DNA of 64,000 nt, from assembly GCA_934047225.1 (NCBI GenBank), contig OW203989.1, forward strand, positions 10,267,977-10,331,976. Reading direction: 5' to 3'. Below are positions 21,509 through 32,000 of the stretch, piece by piece. Position 1 is the first letter of the stretch; every line of letters begins with the position of its first letter. The DNA comes from Ypsolopha sequella. Its lineage: Eukaryota; Arthropoda; Insecta; Lepidoptera; Ypsolophidae. Under the pieces are notes generated by a model, which saw only the letters and a program-made list of their open reading frames with translations, was not told where the DNA came from and did not search any database. The position numbers were made by a program, and so were the translations under genes.

Positions 21509-22191
21509 GTGACTGTAGTTACATTTGAAGTCGGTTACTTACTACCTATATTTTATGTAACGTTTTTTTTTTGTTCCAATATGTCTATGCCATACTTGAA
21601 GTTCCTGAACTTGAAGTTCCTTGGTGCCAGTTGAATTGTTTCATGGAGCAAATTGCTTCCTCTATGGGTTTTTTAAAATATTCCCGGTAAAAAATGACAG
21701 CAGGACGCCTTGACGAAGAAGGGAAATTGTTATACATACTCTTTGAAGGATAATTTACGACTATCATTTTGTTTTCACTTCTCATACTCGTAAAGTTCTT
21801 GTTTATGCTTGCTATAAGCGGACCAAAACTACTTTTAATGCTCTAGCTAGTGCATAAAAGTGTTTACTTCTTCTAAGAACGTACATACAGCCAGTACAAC
21901 ATCATAGACAAACTTTTTAAAACTCAATAATGGTGGAAGAAATTAAAAAAAAAATACTTTGGCGGGAAAGAGCTCTTGTTTTTCCTCAATAGGTACATAT
22001 TAAGTTGTTCATTTAAATTTGCATTAAATATTTGCTAGCAATATCCTGTTTAATTTCCTCGCAATCGAAGTGAAAAGCAGAGTGTATAACTCTGGCATAA
22101 AACCCATTTTGGACAATCTACAATTTTGGGTTTTTTTAGTTACCTGCCTTGCAATAAAAAGATGCCATACATCGACCAAGATTATAAATGA
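21509..22191. other. No gene; one repeat boundary
   Basis: GAAGTCGGTTAC at 21518-21530 marks the end of another GAAGTCGGTT-type repeat. The 66-codon minus-strand frame at 21585-21785 has no recognisable motif. Confidence 0.35.
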
Positions 22192-22526
22192 CTAGTTTTT
22201 GCCTACGGCTTCGCCCGCGTTGATTAAGTTTTTGTAGTCTTTACGAATCTGTAAATATTTTTATAGTATCATTGGCGGTCTTTGATAACTTATTTAATCC
22301 CCTGGTACAGTATGTTTGGCGAGGCTGAAGGCCGAGCCGCGTCTCTGAACGACACTATTTCTTGTTCCCATGGGAACTGATTTATGGGATAAAAAGTAGT
22401 TTAAGTCCTATTCCAGGTTTAGAACTACATTTGTGCAAAGTTTCAGCCCAATCGCTTCTGTAGTTACGGCATGAAGAAGTAACAAACATTGGATGATGGA
22501 CTTTCGCATTTATAATATTAGTGGGA
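22192..22526 (-). mobile_element. Non-autonomous Helitron, 335 bp
   Basis: Read on the minus strand it starts TCCCACTAATATTATAAATG and ends with the hairpin CGCGGGCGAAGCCG, then CTAG. It lies between A and T of the host, as expected for Helitron insertion. Both termini are intact and it encodes no protein, so it depended on a Helitron helicase in trans. Confidence 0.88.
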
Positions 22527-22852
22527 TTGTGCTGCAAACGTTGCAACACAGTCAGTTGGTTGGTAATCTTAAATTAAAGGTGTAGGCAGACGAACTAAAT
22601 GCAGTAACAAGTCATTCCATGGATGGACCTACTAAAACAAACAAAATAAATATTAAGAATAATTATATTGTGGAACATTTACAACATGTTATTAATATAA
22701 TGGTAATATCAGATAGTTATTAAATACAAGAAGTGTAGACAATTTTTGGTTTTACAAAATCTTAAAACACACATTATAAAAAGGCAGCCCGTTATCAATT
22801 CATTGTGCGACTGGTAAGACACAAAAAGTTATATGGTATAGGACTATACTAA

Positions 22853-23013
22853 AGCCGATTCTAAAGGCTTTAATTTTAGTTTTAGTGCTGTCAAAACTAA
22901 ATTTCCTTCATTGCAAAATAGTCCTTAAGAGTTAAGAACAGAATCTAAATTACTTTGGAAAAATTTTATGCCTGACAGCACTAAAACTAAAATCAAAGCC
23001 TTCAGAATCGGCT
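22853..23013. mobile_element. 161-bp MITE family AGCCGATTCTGAAGGC, copy 1
   Basis: Long inverted ends: AGCCGATTCTAAAGGCTTTA on the left and CCTTCAGAATCGGCT on the right, each next to TTTAGTGCTGTCA. The second copy, 27865-28025, has exactly the same length but its central block is inverted. Non-coding. Confidence 0.8.
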
Positions 23014-23306
23014 ACATTATAGGTATACTGTTGTTCTGCCTCCGTGATGGCACGGTAGGAATTGGAATTGTGAACGTTCTTCTACCGGCTCACGTGCCGT
23101 TGTAACGTGTCACAGATAGAGAGAGACAGATGTGACTCCATATGGTAGAACGGTAGAACCACGGATTAATCACAAAAGGGTAGATTCAAAATCAAAAAGG
23201 GTAGAACGTCTTCAACCCAGCAGGTGTAAAAAAAATTACGACCTCCACCGATGCCGTAACACCAAACAGTGCGGCAGCACCAGTAGATAAAATACAGACT
23301 GAGTTC

Positions 23307-23750
23307 CAGGCCCGGATCTAGGGGGGTGGGAGTGTGCACTTGCACCAGGTGGCCGGCATGGCCAGTGGGCGGCAAAATCGTGACCCCACGAGTCTCTAGA
23401 GGCCCTTTACTGAGTCGCGCGCGTTGACCAGTATATATACTCTGGTATCATAACTTCTTTCTAAAACAGTCATATTTTCAAGTAGGTAGCGGGAGAAATA
23501 ATCGCTGATATTGAAATCTTACGTGTTGATTTTTTGAATTATGATGATATAATATGATTTTGCAGAAAGAAGTGTAGGAAAATAATATCTTGATAATTTA
23601 ATTTTAACTTCATTCTTTGGTGTTGAATTTTCACACACTTTTGTTATTGTAAGTTAAAATGAAGATTTAAAAATATCTTTTCTTTTTTTTTGACAAGGAC
23701 GCCAAATTAGCTTTTTGCACCCCCTGTCAAAATATGTAGATCCGGGGCTG
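23307..23750. mobile_element. hAT-type non-autonomous element with perfect TSD
   Basis: The 444-bp element has ends CAGGCCCGGATCTA and, complemented, CAGCCCCGGATCTA. The 8-bp host sequence CTGAGTTC is repeated exactly on both sides (23299-23306 and 23751-23758). TIR type and 8-bp duplication identify the hAT superfamily. No transposase is present. Confidence 0.88.
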
Positions 23751-23758
23751 CTGAGTTC

Positions 23759-24270
23759 AACCTGTGCCGCGTAATATACCTATAGATAGACCTACTCACC
23801 AACTTATTGTCCCCTAGTACATGCTCTCTGTTGTTCCCTATATAAAACCTATCTCTAGCGTATACTAAACTATATTATTTTCTATATATTGTGTATATAA
23901 ATTATTATGCAAAATGTCAAACAACTAAGCATCACTTTGTAGACAATAAGAGATTTAGTGATACTTTGATTGATTTTTGGTTGATGGTTTTTGTACTTAC
24001 ATTCCTTCATTTAATTTTACGACTAGGATTATTGTTTACTCTTAAATGTCTTTCAAAAATATTATCTTAATTTCTGTCAATGTCAGATTACTGGATGGAT
24101 GGATGATCAGATTACTGTCAGACAACTAATTCTTAACACAAGGCACATTACACCACAGCAAAAAGCGACATAGTAAGCAAGACGGATTTGATACAATCTT
24201 CAACATTATTCCTCTAACATTTTAAAAATACATAAACACGTATCGTATATGTTTAAACGACGTGTAACAG
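23759..24270. other. No gene seen
   Basis: AT-rich intergenic sequence. A GGATGGATGGATGATC patch at 24093 may be the tail of a retroposon fragment. Confidence 0.4.
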
Positions 24271-24510
24271 AAAGGTGTAACCATATTTGAAGAGATTATT
24301 CAGTCAATAGTATAGAACAACTCTTACTATGGAAATAAACCTAAAATCTTGAAAATAAAATTAATGGTTTCATAGAAAAATGATATTCCGCTCAGCCGAA
24401 ATGTTATAGAAAGGCAGAATCTTGTTTTTCGAGATTTCAGGGTTGTTCCTATAGTGAAAGTTGTTCTATACCATTGACTGAATAAGCTCTTCAAATATGG
24501 TTACACCCTT
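24271..24510. mobile_element. Fold-back MITE AGGTGTAACCATATTTGAAG
   Basis: The inverted arms of ~55 bp start GGTGTAACCATATTTGAAGA and contain ATTCAGTCAATAGTATAGAA. The loop has AAAGGCAGAATCTTGTTTTT. A partial relative lies at 42922-43013, with possible fragments near 6715 and 32245. Non-coding. Confidence 0.7.
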
Positions 24511-25390
24511 ACATTGCTTATGTATACTGTAAGCTTACATTTTATTCCACGTTGTATACTTATAGGTATATATACGAGTAATATCATATCATAATTATTT
24601 CCCAAAAATCATAATTTCGTTGGTAAAAGTAGCGGGTTGTGTCAGAGATACGATCGTAAATTATATAAGTGGATACTTCTTAGGCCGCCTCTTTACTCAA
24701 TTAAAGAGGAAGGTATCAAATGGCGGCCATATATTAATATTAATATGGCGGCGTATTCGCTTCGAGGTCATTGTTTTTTTATTATTCCGATCAAATAAGC
24801 ATTAACTTAATACGAAAAATAACTAATAACTTATTATAATGAAAGATTAAAAAACGTTTCATTAAAGGCTCGTATTTAAACGTATACCAGAAATGTACTT
24901 ATTGTACTACTAAACAGTTCCAAAACGGATAAATGCTAACCAAATTATGTTGATAAAGTATCTTACAATTATAACTGTAACTATTTTCATTTTTATTTTG
25001 TATTATAAAAATAATTACAGCCGGAAAAACTAAATACAAACCAAATATTGGATTCGATTATTAAATAGATATTATCATTATTTTTTTTTATGACTTTCAA
25101 TAAAGTAATCTAAACTAAGGCAAAATAGATAATTATCGACCTCATGATTTTATTCATACAAAATAAATCTTTATTTTTCAAACACATGTTACGTGTGTAT
25201 AGCGTAATCAGAAATTAAATTATCCTTCTTTAAAAAATGTCGTTCAGAAAGTGACGTACAATTTCTGAACTATACGAGAATCGAAGAAAGAAGTATTCAC
25301 TACAAATGTCGGAGCGGGATATATCGCGCAGTAGAATGTAATAAATAAATTATTAAAAATTAATCAGTTAGTTAAACACAAAGCCCTTCG
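24511..25390. other. No gene seen
   Basis: Very AT-rich intergenic sequence with no coding, RNA or complete repeat structure. Confidence 0.45.
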
Positions 25391-25394
25391 TTAA

Positions 25395-25818
25395 GGCGCT
25401 CTTATCCCAAAATCAGTAATTTCAAAGTCAAATAGAACTTTCAAATATCGTCTAAAACTTCCAAATAAAAAATACACAATATAGTTCGAACCTTTATCTA
25501 GGTCTTCCACGCATGTGTTACACGATCAGATAAACTTTGCTCGATAGATATAATTCACGAACACAGCATGTAATAAGACCTTCCAAATCATGCCATTTCC
25601 ATAATTCCACTCTTTTATTAACGAAACATATCTGGTAATATTGCTCTTTAAATTTTCTAGGTCGACCACGTAAGTGGGTTTTAATAAACATATTCCTTAT
25701 TTTTAAACAATTTAAAAACCGATAAAAACAACGAAAAAGTACAAAAGTGTGGTTATTTTCTTTACTCCTTACACGTAAAGAAAAATACAGAGAGTCACTC
25801 TTCTGGGATAAGAGCGCC
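25395..25818. mobile_element. TTAA-flanked MITE, 15-bp perfect TIR
   Basis: The left end GGCGCTCTTATCCCA and the right end TGGGATAAGAGCGCC are perfect inverted repeats. TTAA lies directly outside each (25391-25394 and 25819-25822). This is the layout of a piggyBac-type MITE. It starts about 90 bp beyond the stop codon of the four-TM gene, so it may lie in that gene's 3' untranslated region. The 103-codon minus frame inside is unrecognised. Confidence 0.75.
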
Positions 25819-25910
25819 TTAAACCACATCCATAGTGTAACAAATCAACATGACTTTGTATGACTACGAATGGGAACCTTAAAATAGCAAAAGACTGGAT
25901 GTAATAAAAT

Positions 25911-26028
25911 TTATCCTCCCCGTTGCGTCAACACAGCATCCACCAGCAGTATAGCGCCGTTGATGATGGCCAGAGAAGCCTTCGCCAGATTTTTATCTTT
26001 GTATTCACCCTTGGAATAGTGCTGGAAC
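25911..26028 (-). CDS. Four-TM gene, exon 4 (terminal)
   Basis: Acceptor ACTTTCCAG precedes GTTCCAGCAC. One base completes the Lys codon split by intron 3, then 38 codons follow: FQHYSKGEYKDKNLAKASLA, then IINGAILLVDAVLTQRGG and TAA at 25911-25913. It carries the fourth transmembrane helix. Confidence 0.85.
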
Positions 26029-29000
26029 CTGGAAAGTGTTAAATTTGCTATAAACTTATGTTTTATGTGTAAGTAACATAGGATAGTCGGTGCCCCTAGA
26101 TTGAGAACTCAGAACATATTGCTCTGAGATTGAGAACGTATACAATACTTTTGAATCTGTTAGTAGTGGGATACGCCTCCTGTATACGTTATCTATGGTA
26201 CCAGGGCTGACCAGTATTTTTAATACTATTATTTGAAATACGTATTAAAAATACAAATACGTAATATTATTGAAACTCGCGTCAGCTGACATAGTAAATT
26301 ATTATTACATGCGCCTTGAACACTAACGTGTGATTGTTGTTAACTATATGCCGACCGTTTCACCGATACAATTTAGGCATTATCAAGGCCCGTTTGACAA
26401 CAACGGTGAACACCGCATCTTCGTCCTAATTCACGCGGCTTGATAATGCCGAAATTGTATCGGTGAAATGGTTGGCATATAGTCAACAACAATCACACGT
26501 GAGTGTTCAAACCGCATGTAATAATAATTTACAAATACGTATTTTGTATTTGTATTTCAAATACCTAACGTAGATGTATTTTGTGTTTATATTACTATAT
26601 AAATACTATTTATAGTAAATACTATTAATACTATTTATAGTATTTATATTACTATTATAGTACTTCAAATAATTTTGATCTGAATTATTTGAATACATAA
26701 TTGTAGTCAGACTCGAACTTGGTTTTTTTTTTCACGATTTCGCGTTTTTGACTCCGTATTAATTGTTCCTATGGACGAGTAGTATCGCCAGTTATCGTTT
26801 CCAAAACCACTTGGAATTCACAGAGATCAACAAATAAACAGAGATTCATTTAAATTTTATAATTATGTCCAAAACAATCTGTATTTGTATTTTGTTCATC
26901 ATAAGACATTGGAGGTTGTATAAACCATAGCCTGGGCACAAAATAGATAGATACAGAAGGCCAGCTTCATACAACCAGCAAAAACAGGCTCACACACGCA
27001 TAGACCCGGACGTACGACGAACTCTGAATAATTTCGTATTGGCATTCGACCGACGACGTACGTACGCGTCTATGTGTGCGTCGTGTGCCTGATTTTGCTC
27101 GTTATTATGAAGCCAGCCTTCTGTACCTATGTATCGAGCTGTACCGGACGGAAATTGTGAATATCAAGCCATCGTGATGTCAGTACGGACCAGGGGGTCT
27201 ACCGCGTAATTCTCATTTGTATCAACTTCAAGCAAATGCATGCGAAATTCAACGCGTGCAAAAGAGATGACATGTTAGGCGGGCGTCGTCGCACGCACGA
27301 CAAATTTCAATCTCAAGTTGATGTTGATGAAAATGAGAATTACGCGGTAGACCCACTGTACTTCCAGATTCACTAGCTGAGATTTACTGTATTTTTGGCT
27401 TATCTACTGTACACTGTAATGTTAAATGTACAGTGTATATATTCACTGTAATTCGTATCTAAATTGTTCGTTATATATATTTCGGGATAGCTGTAAGAGT
27501 TTCATCTGGGTTCCGATCTATAAATTGCATTTTTTGGAGTATGTATTACATATTTATGTTAACTATAATATATGCTATTATTTATCTCTTACTTAAATAA
27601 TTTTGTCAATGTTCTTTGTCTCTTTTTTTAACAATATTTGTAGTTCTGTAGTTTGTGTCAGTAGTTTGTAGATATGCTATCCTAAGTCTATGGTACTTAC
27701 TTGTCGATAATAACGGCGCCGCTGGCGACGAACAAGGCCACTCCCACCAGCGAGTAGAATATGTCGATGCGCTTGTGTGAGGGTGTCTGCATCACGTAAC
27801 CTGGAACGTGACGTCATACGAATTTAGCCGAGGTCGAACAGATTTTAATTTATAGATACAGTGTAGCTGATTTTTAAGGCTTTAATTTTAGATTTAGTGC
27901 TGTCAAAACGAAAATGTTTCCAAAGTAATTTAGCTTATGTTCCCAACAGTTAAGAACTATTTTGCAATAAACAAAATTTAGTCATGACAGCACTAAAACT
28001 AAATATAAAGCCTTCAGAATCGGCTTAATTGACATAATCTAGACAGTAACTTCATAATTTTTTATTGCTATCCTACTTAACCTACATACCAACTACAGCA
28101 TTTTTCAAATATTTATGAATTACAACGGGGTAGATATGAATTCGAAATTATGAAAAAAAAAATACAAATAAAACTTCTTTCATTGCGCTCAAAAAAAAGT
28201 TATTTATGGAAAATCCAAGTAAAAATGGGAAGTTTTGCATGCGCCGCCATTAATTACCTTTTCTGTAATTGAGAAAAGAGGCGGCCAGTACGAAAACCAG
28301 TGTTGAAAAACGCAGGTTTTTTTTTTTATTTGCCACTTTTTTCCTGTCATCTACAAGAATATTGTTCATACTTTGCCCCGTATAATACGTTGTATGTAGG
28401 TACCTGCCTAATTTTTTGTAATAGGTAAATTTGATTAATGACTACTGTAATCGCGGGATTACAGAAACTGCAGGGCGGATGGGATTTGACACAGGAGAAT
28501 TGTGGAAACAATGTGGGTGCACTGACTGACCTGTGTTATATGTTGTTCTTGGTGTTTTCGGTGAGCCGACGAAACGCGCCGCGTGTCGTCTCCCCTCGTT
28601 GAGCTGATTAATGCTGGCACTTTGGGCAGTGATGAGCTGGATGTCTTGAAGTATTACACAGCACTTATATGTTCACAAGACACGGTGAATACGCGAGATT
28701 GTTTGTATCGGCGGCACGAATGTTTATACACGTGTGTCGTTCTCTCGAGAGTTCGGACGCAACAGAATGGCCGCGCGAGCGCAGGCGTGCGCCTCCGGAG
28801 GCGCCTCGAGCCGAAGAGAGTGAGTGAACCGCGGGTTGGCAGCACGCGAGTCCATTGTGTCGCCAGGTGGCGCCAGCGCAGCGCCGCGATATTAGTCATG
28901 CACATATCATGTTCTAACGTCACGCTGGTAACGTAGTGTAGCGTGAACATCCTGGGGGGGGCGGGGCTGCGGCTCCATGGGCTGTGTCCAGATCCACAAC

Positions 29001-32000
29001 TTGGATCACTCCATCCTTGCCAGGCATTGTGCGGAGAATTCTCCCCAACTTCCATTGGAGCGGAGGCAGGTCATCCTCTTTGATGAGGACCAGTTCACCC
29101 ACTTGAGGAGGGGAAGAAGGGGAGAGCTATTTGGAGCGGGTTTGCAGGGTATGGAGGTAGGATCTGGACCAGAGAGTCAAAAAACGCTGAGAGAGCGCTT
29201 GAATGAGTTGAAACCGTTTAAGAGCAGATATGGGTCTGTCGTCAAAAGACTGCTCAGGTAGAGCGGTGAGCGGACGACCAATAATGAAATGTCCGGCCGT
29301 GAGAGGTTCAAAGTCCGTAGGGTCGGATGAAATCGGGCAGAGGGTTCTTGAGTTGAGTATTATTTCGTGCAGAGCGCCGAACCAAGTTATGTGCTGATTC
29401 GCGAGCTTGTGAGTGATTGCATCATAGTTTGTGCCGCAGTCTGAGCGAATGAGAACTGGAGTACCGCGACGTGAGATAAAACCTAACAGGGCTCGTGCTG
29501 AGTGAAATTGACCATGTACGTCTGCTATTATTGGTGTGTTAGTGACGTTCACTACACGTTGTGCGGAGTTACAAGAATTCTCTGTTGGAGCTGGAGTCAT
29601 TGAGTGAAAATGAACTGAGTGTGTATGTGATGAGTGTGTGTGTGATGACTGAGTGCTGGTTTCATAGAGTGAAAATGAGCTGAATGTGTATCTGATGAGT
29701 GAATGTGTGAGTGAAAATGAGCTGAGTGTGTCTATATGTGCTGATTGAATGTGTGAGTGAAAATGAGCTGAGTGTGTATGTGCTGATTGAATGTGTGATG
29801 AGTGTGACTATATGTGAAAATGAGTTATTAAAAACTTGAGCGCTACCAACTCCAACGTGCGGATAGCTTGTAACTTGCGCGGGCCGAAATAACAAAGGCT
29901 ATGTTCAAACGGAACACGGAAAATAAACACGACAGAGAGAAAAAAAAAAAAAATATTTTTTTTTTTTAAACAACCTGTATATGAGCTGATACACCAACGT
30001 GGAACACCCTATATGTGTACCATTAACAATAAGATCAGAGATGAGAAGAGAAAAAAAAAAAAAACAAATTGTTTACTATATTTGTGCTATATATATATAC
30101 CCGGGTAAAAAAGGCAGACAATAACACAAATAAACGGTCCGGCAATATATTACTGCGACGTGAGATTACCGCAACACAAAAATATCGAAAAGGGCTGATG
30201 AACCTGTTCACTTTTATGTTATTTGCCTTGAAATCACGTGCCGACAATACGCTTTGGTTCTTGTTTAGACGAAAGTACCTTTACAACAACAACATAAGTC
30301 GTCGAACATTCTATTTATAGAATAAAATATCTACCTACTGCTTTGAGAGCGAAAACAAACAAAGAATGTGTTTACCTGGCAGAAATCGGATCTAAATGAG
30401 CGGACAATCAAATGATGCAGATCAAGCTTTGGTAACGTAATAATTCGTAAACGTAAACGTTCGTTACGTAATAACTTATGTATACGTGGGTTTTACGTAT
30501 GTGCACGAAATAAAGCAAATACTCGCACCGAAAAAATATCTCGCAAAATCTCGTAAAATTTGGGTTTAATAAAGAAGTATAGTGGACTGTAATAAACAAT
30601 TGGGCTGAATGAATATACTTATGTTATCTGAGCTGAATAATAATTACAACCGTGATGAAAATGAGTTATTCTGTAAAGGGGCGTGGGGGGGTCGGTTCTA
30701 ACCGATAAATGGAATGTTCCAGGCGGCGGTTCAAATTATCTACCCGCGATAGGTATTCGAAACCACAAAAAATTTTTTGCCGGGAAAGGGGGCAAAATAT
30801 GTAACCTGGTGAAAATGGACTGTAGTAAATCGACGGGGGCTGGTTCAAACAAAGTTACGGGCCGGCGGGGGGGAGGCGGGGGGTGATATAAACCAAAAAT
30901 TTTCCGCTCGACGGACCAAAATTTTTCTTGTATTGAAAATGGATTGTAGGGGCTGAAAAGGGGCTGGTTCTAACGGTTCGAAGGGCCAAAATTGTGAAAA
31001 TGGACTGTAAGGACCAGAATTCGATCCGGCCGAAGGACCAAAATGTAATCGCGGGATTACAGAAACTGCAGGGCGGATGGGATTTGACACAGGAGAATTG
31101 TGGAAACAATGTGGGTGCACTGACTGACCTGTGTTATATGTTGTTCTTGGTGTTTTCGGTGAGCCGACGAAACGCGCCGCGTGTCGTCTCCCCTCGTTGA
31201 GCTGATTAATGCTGGCACTTTGGGCAGTGATGAGCTGGATGTCTTGAAGTATTACACAGCACTTATATGTTCACAAGACACGGTGAATACGCGAGATTGT
31301 TTGTATCGGCGGCACGAATGTTTATACACGTGTGTCGTTCTCTCGAGAGTTCGGACGCAACAGAATGGCCGCGCGAGCGCAGGCGTGCGCCTCCGGAGGC
31401 GCCTCGAGCCGAAGAGAGTGAGTGAACCGCGGGTTGGCAGCACGCGAGTCCATTGTGTCGCCAGGTGGCGCCAGCGCAGCGCCGCGATATTAGTCATGCA
31501 CATATCATGTTCTAACGTCACGCTGGTAACGTAGTGTAGCGTGAACAACTACTTAATCCACACTAAGCGGTCTTTTATCATTGTTCGGATCATGGAGTTA
31601 TAAACGATTTGGTTGTCATAAAAAGATTAGGTACTTCGTGTTATCGCGGTCAAATTGTGTGGTTTGCACACCTTTCATACTTGTAGTAGATACATTGAGA
31701 GAGTGACTTACCAGTGTTTGACATAATATAATAAGACTATTATAGATGGCCATACTCTTATAGTCTACATATTTTTTTATCCTGCACTTCATTTTTACAG
31801 GTTGATATGATCGTTGTTTTGCACAACGATTATTTTTTATAACACACGTCACAACTTTTAGGGCGAAACAACGATCATGTCAAGGTATGCCTATAAAAGG
31901 CGACGACGTAAGGATAGGCGTCGGTCGTAGATTGCAAGAACTCTATACTTACATACAATCCTGCCAAGTTAAGAAGCAAATTTAACCTGTAGTATGAGAG

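Larger units (their letters stand above)
26029..27700 (-). other. Intron 3 of the four-TM gene
   Basis: 1,672 bp, donor GTAAGT and acceptor CAG. It contains the AT-rich repeat 26212-26720 with its nested fold-back, a palindromic MITE (26943-27134) and a CCGCGTAATTC MITE (27191-27358). No other exon seen. Confidence 0.8.
28446..31547 (-). mobile_element. Non-autonomous BEL/Pao LTR retrotransposon
   Basis: Two 504-bp LTRs (28446-28949 and 31044-31547) appear identical, and the 5-bp sequence ACTAC flanks the whole element (28441-28445 and 31548-31552). Each LTR starts TG and ends CA. The interior keeps only an integrase C-terminus with a DUF5641-like domain on the minus strand. Gag, protease, reverse transcriptase and RNase H are absent. 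Beside the 5' LTR, on the minus strand, lies TTTTGGTCCTTCGGCCGGA, a plausible primer-binding site. The matched LTRs indicate a very recent insertion. It lies in intron 2, in the same orientation as the host gene. Confidence 0.9.

Noticed and set aside
25518..25829. 103-aa minus frame downstream of the four-TM gene
   Set aside because: Falls within a TTAA-flanked MITE and has no recognisable motif.
28583..28936. 117-aa frame, duplicated exactly at 31181-31534
   Set aside because: Lies inside the two LTRs of the BEL element; identical because the LTRs are, with no protein features.
28977..29261. Plus-strand 94-aa frame
   Set aside because: Shadow of the minus-strand BEL integrase/DUF5641 frame.
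28446..31547. Reading the duplicated 504-bp segments as a host segmental duplication
   Set aside because: TG...CA ends, the ACTAC duplication and integrase remnants fit LTRs far better.
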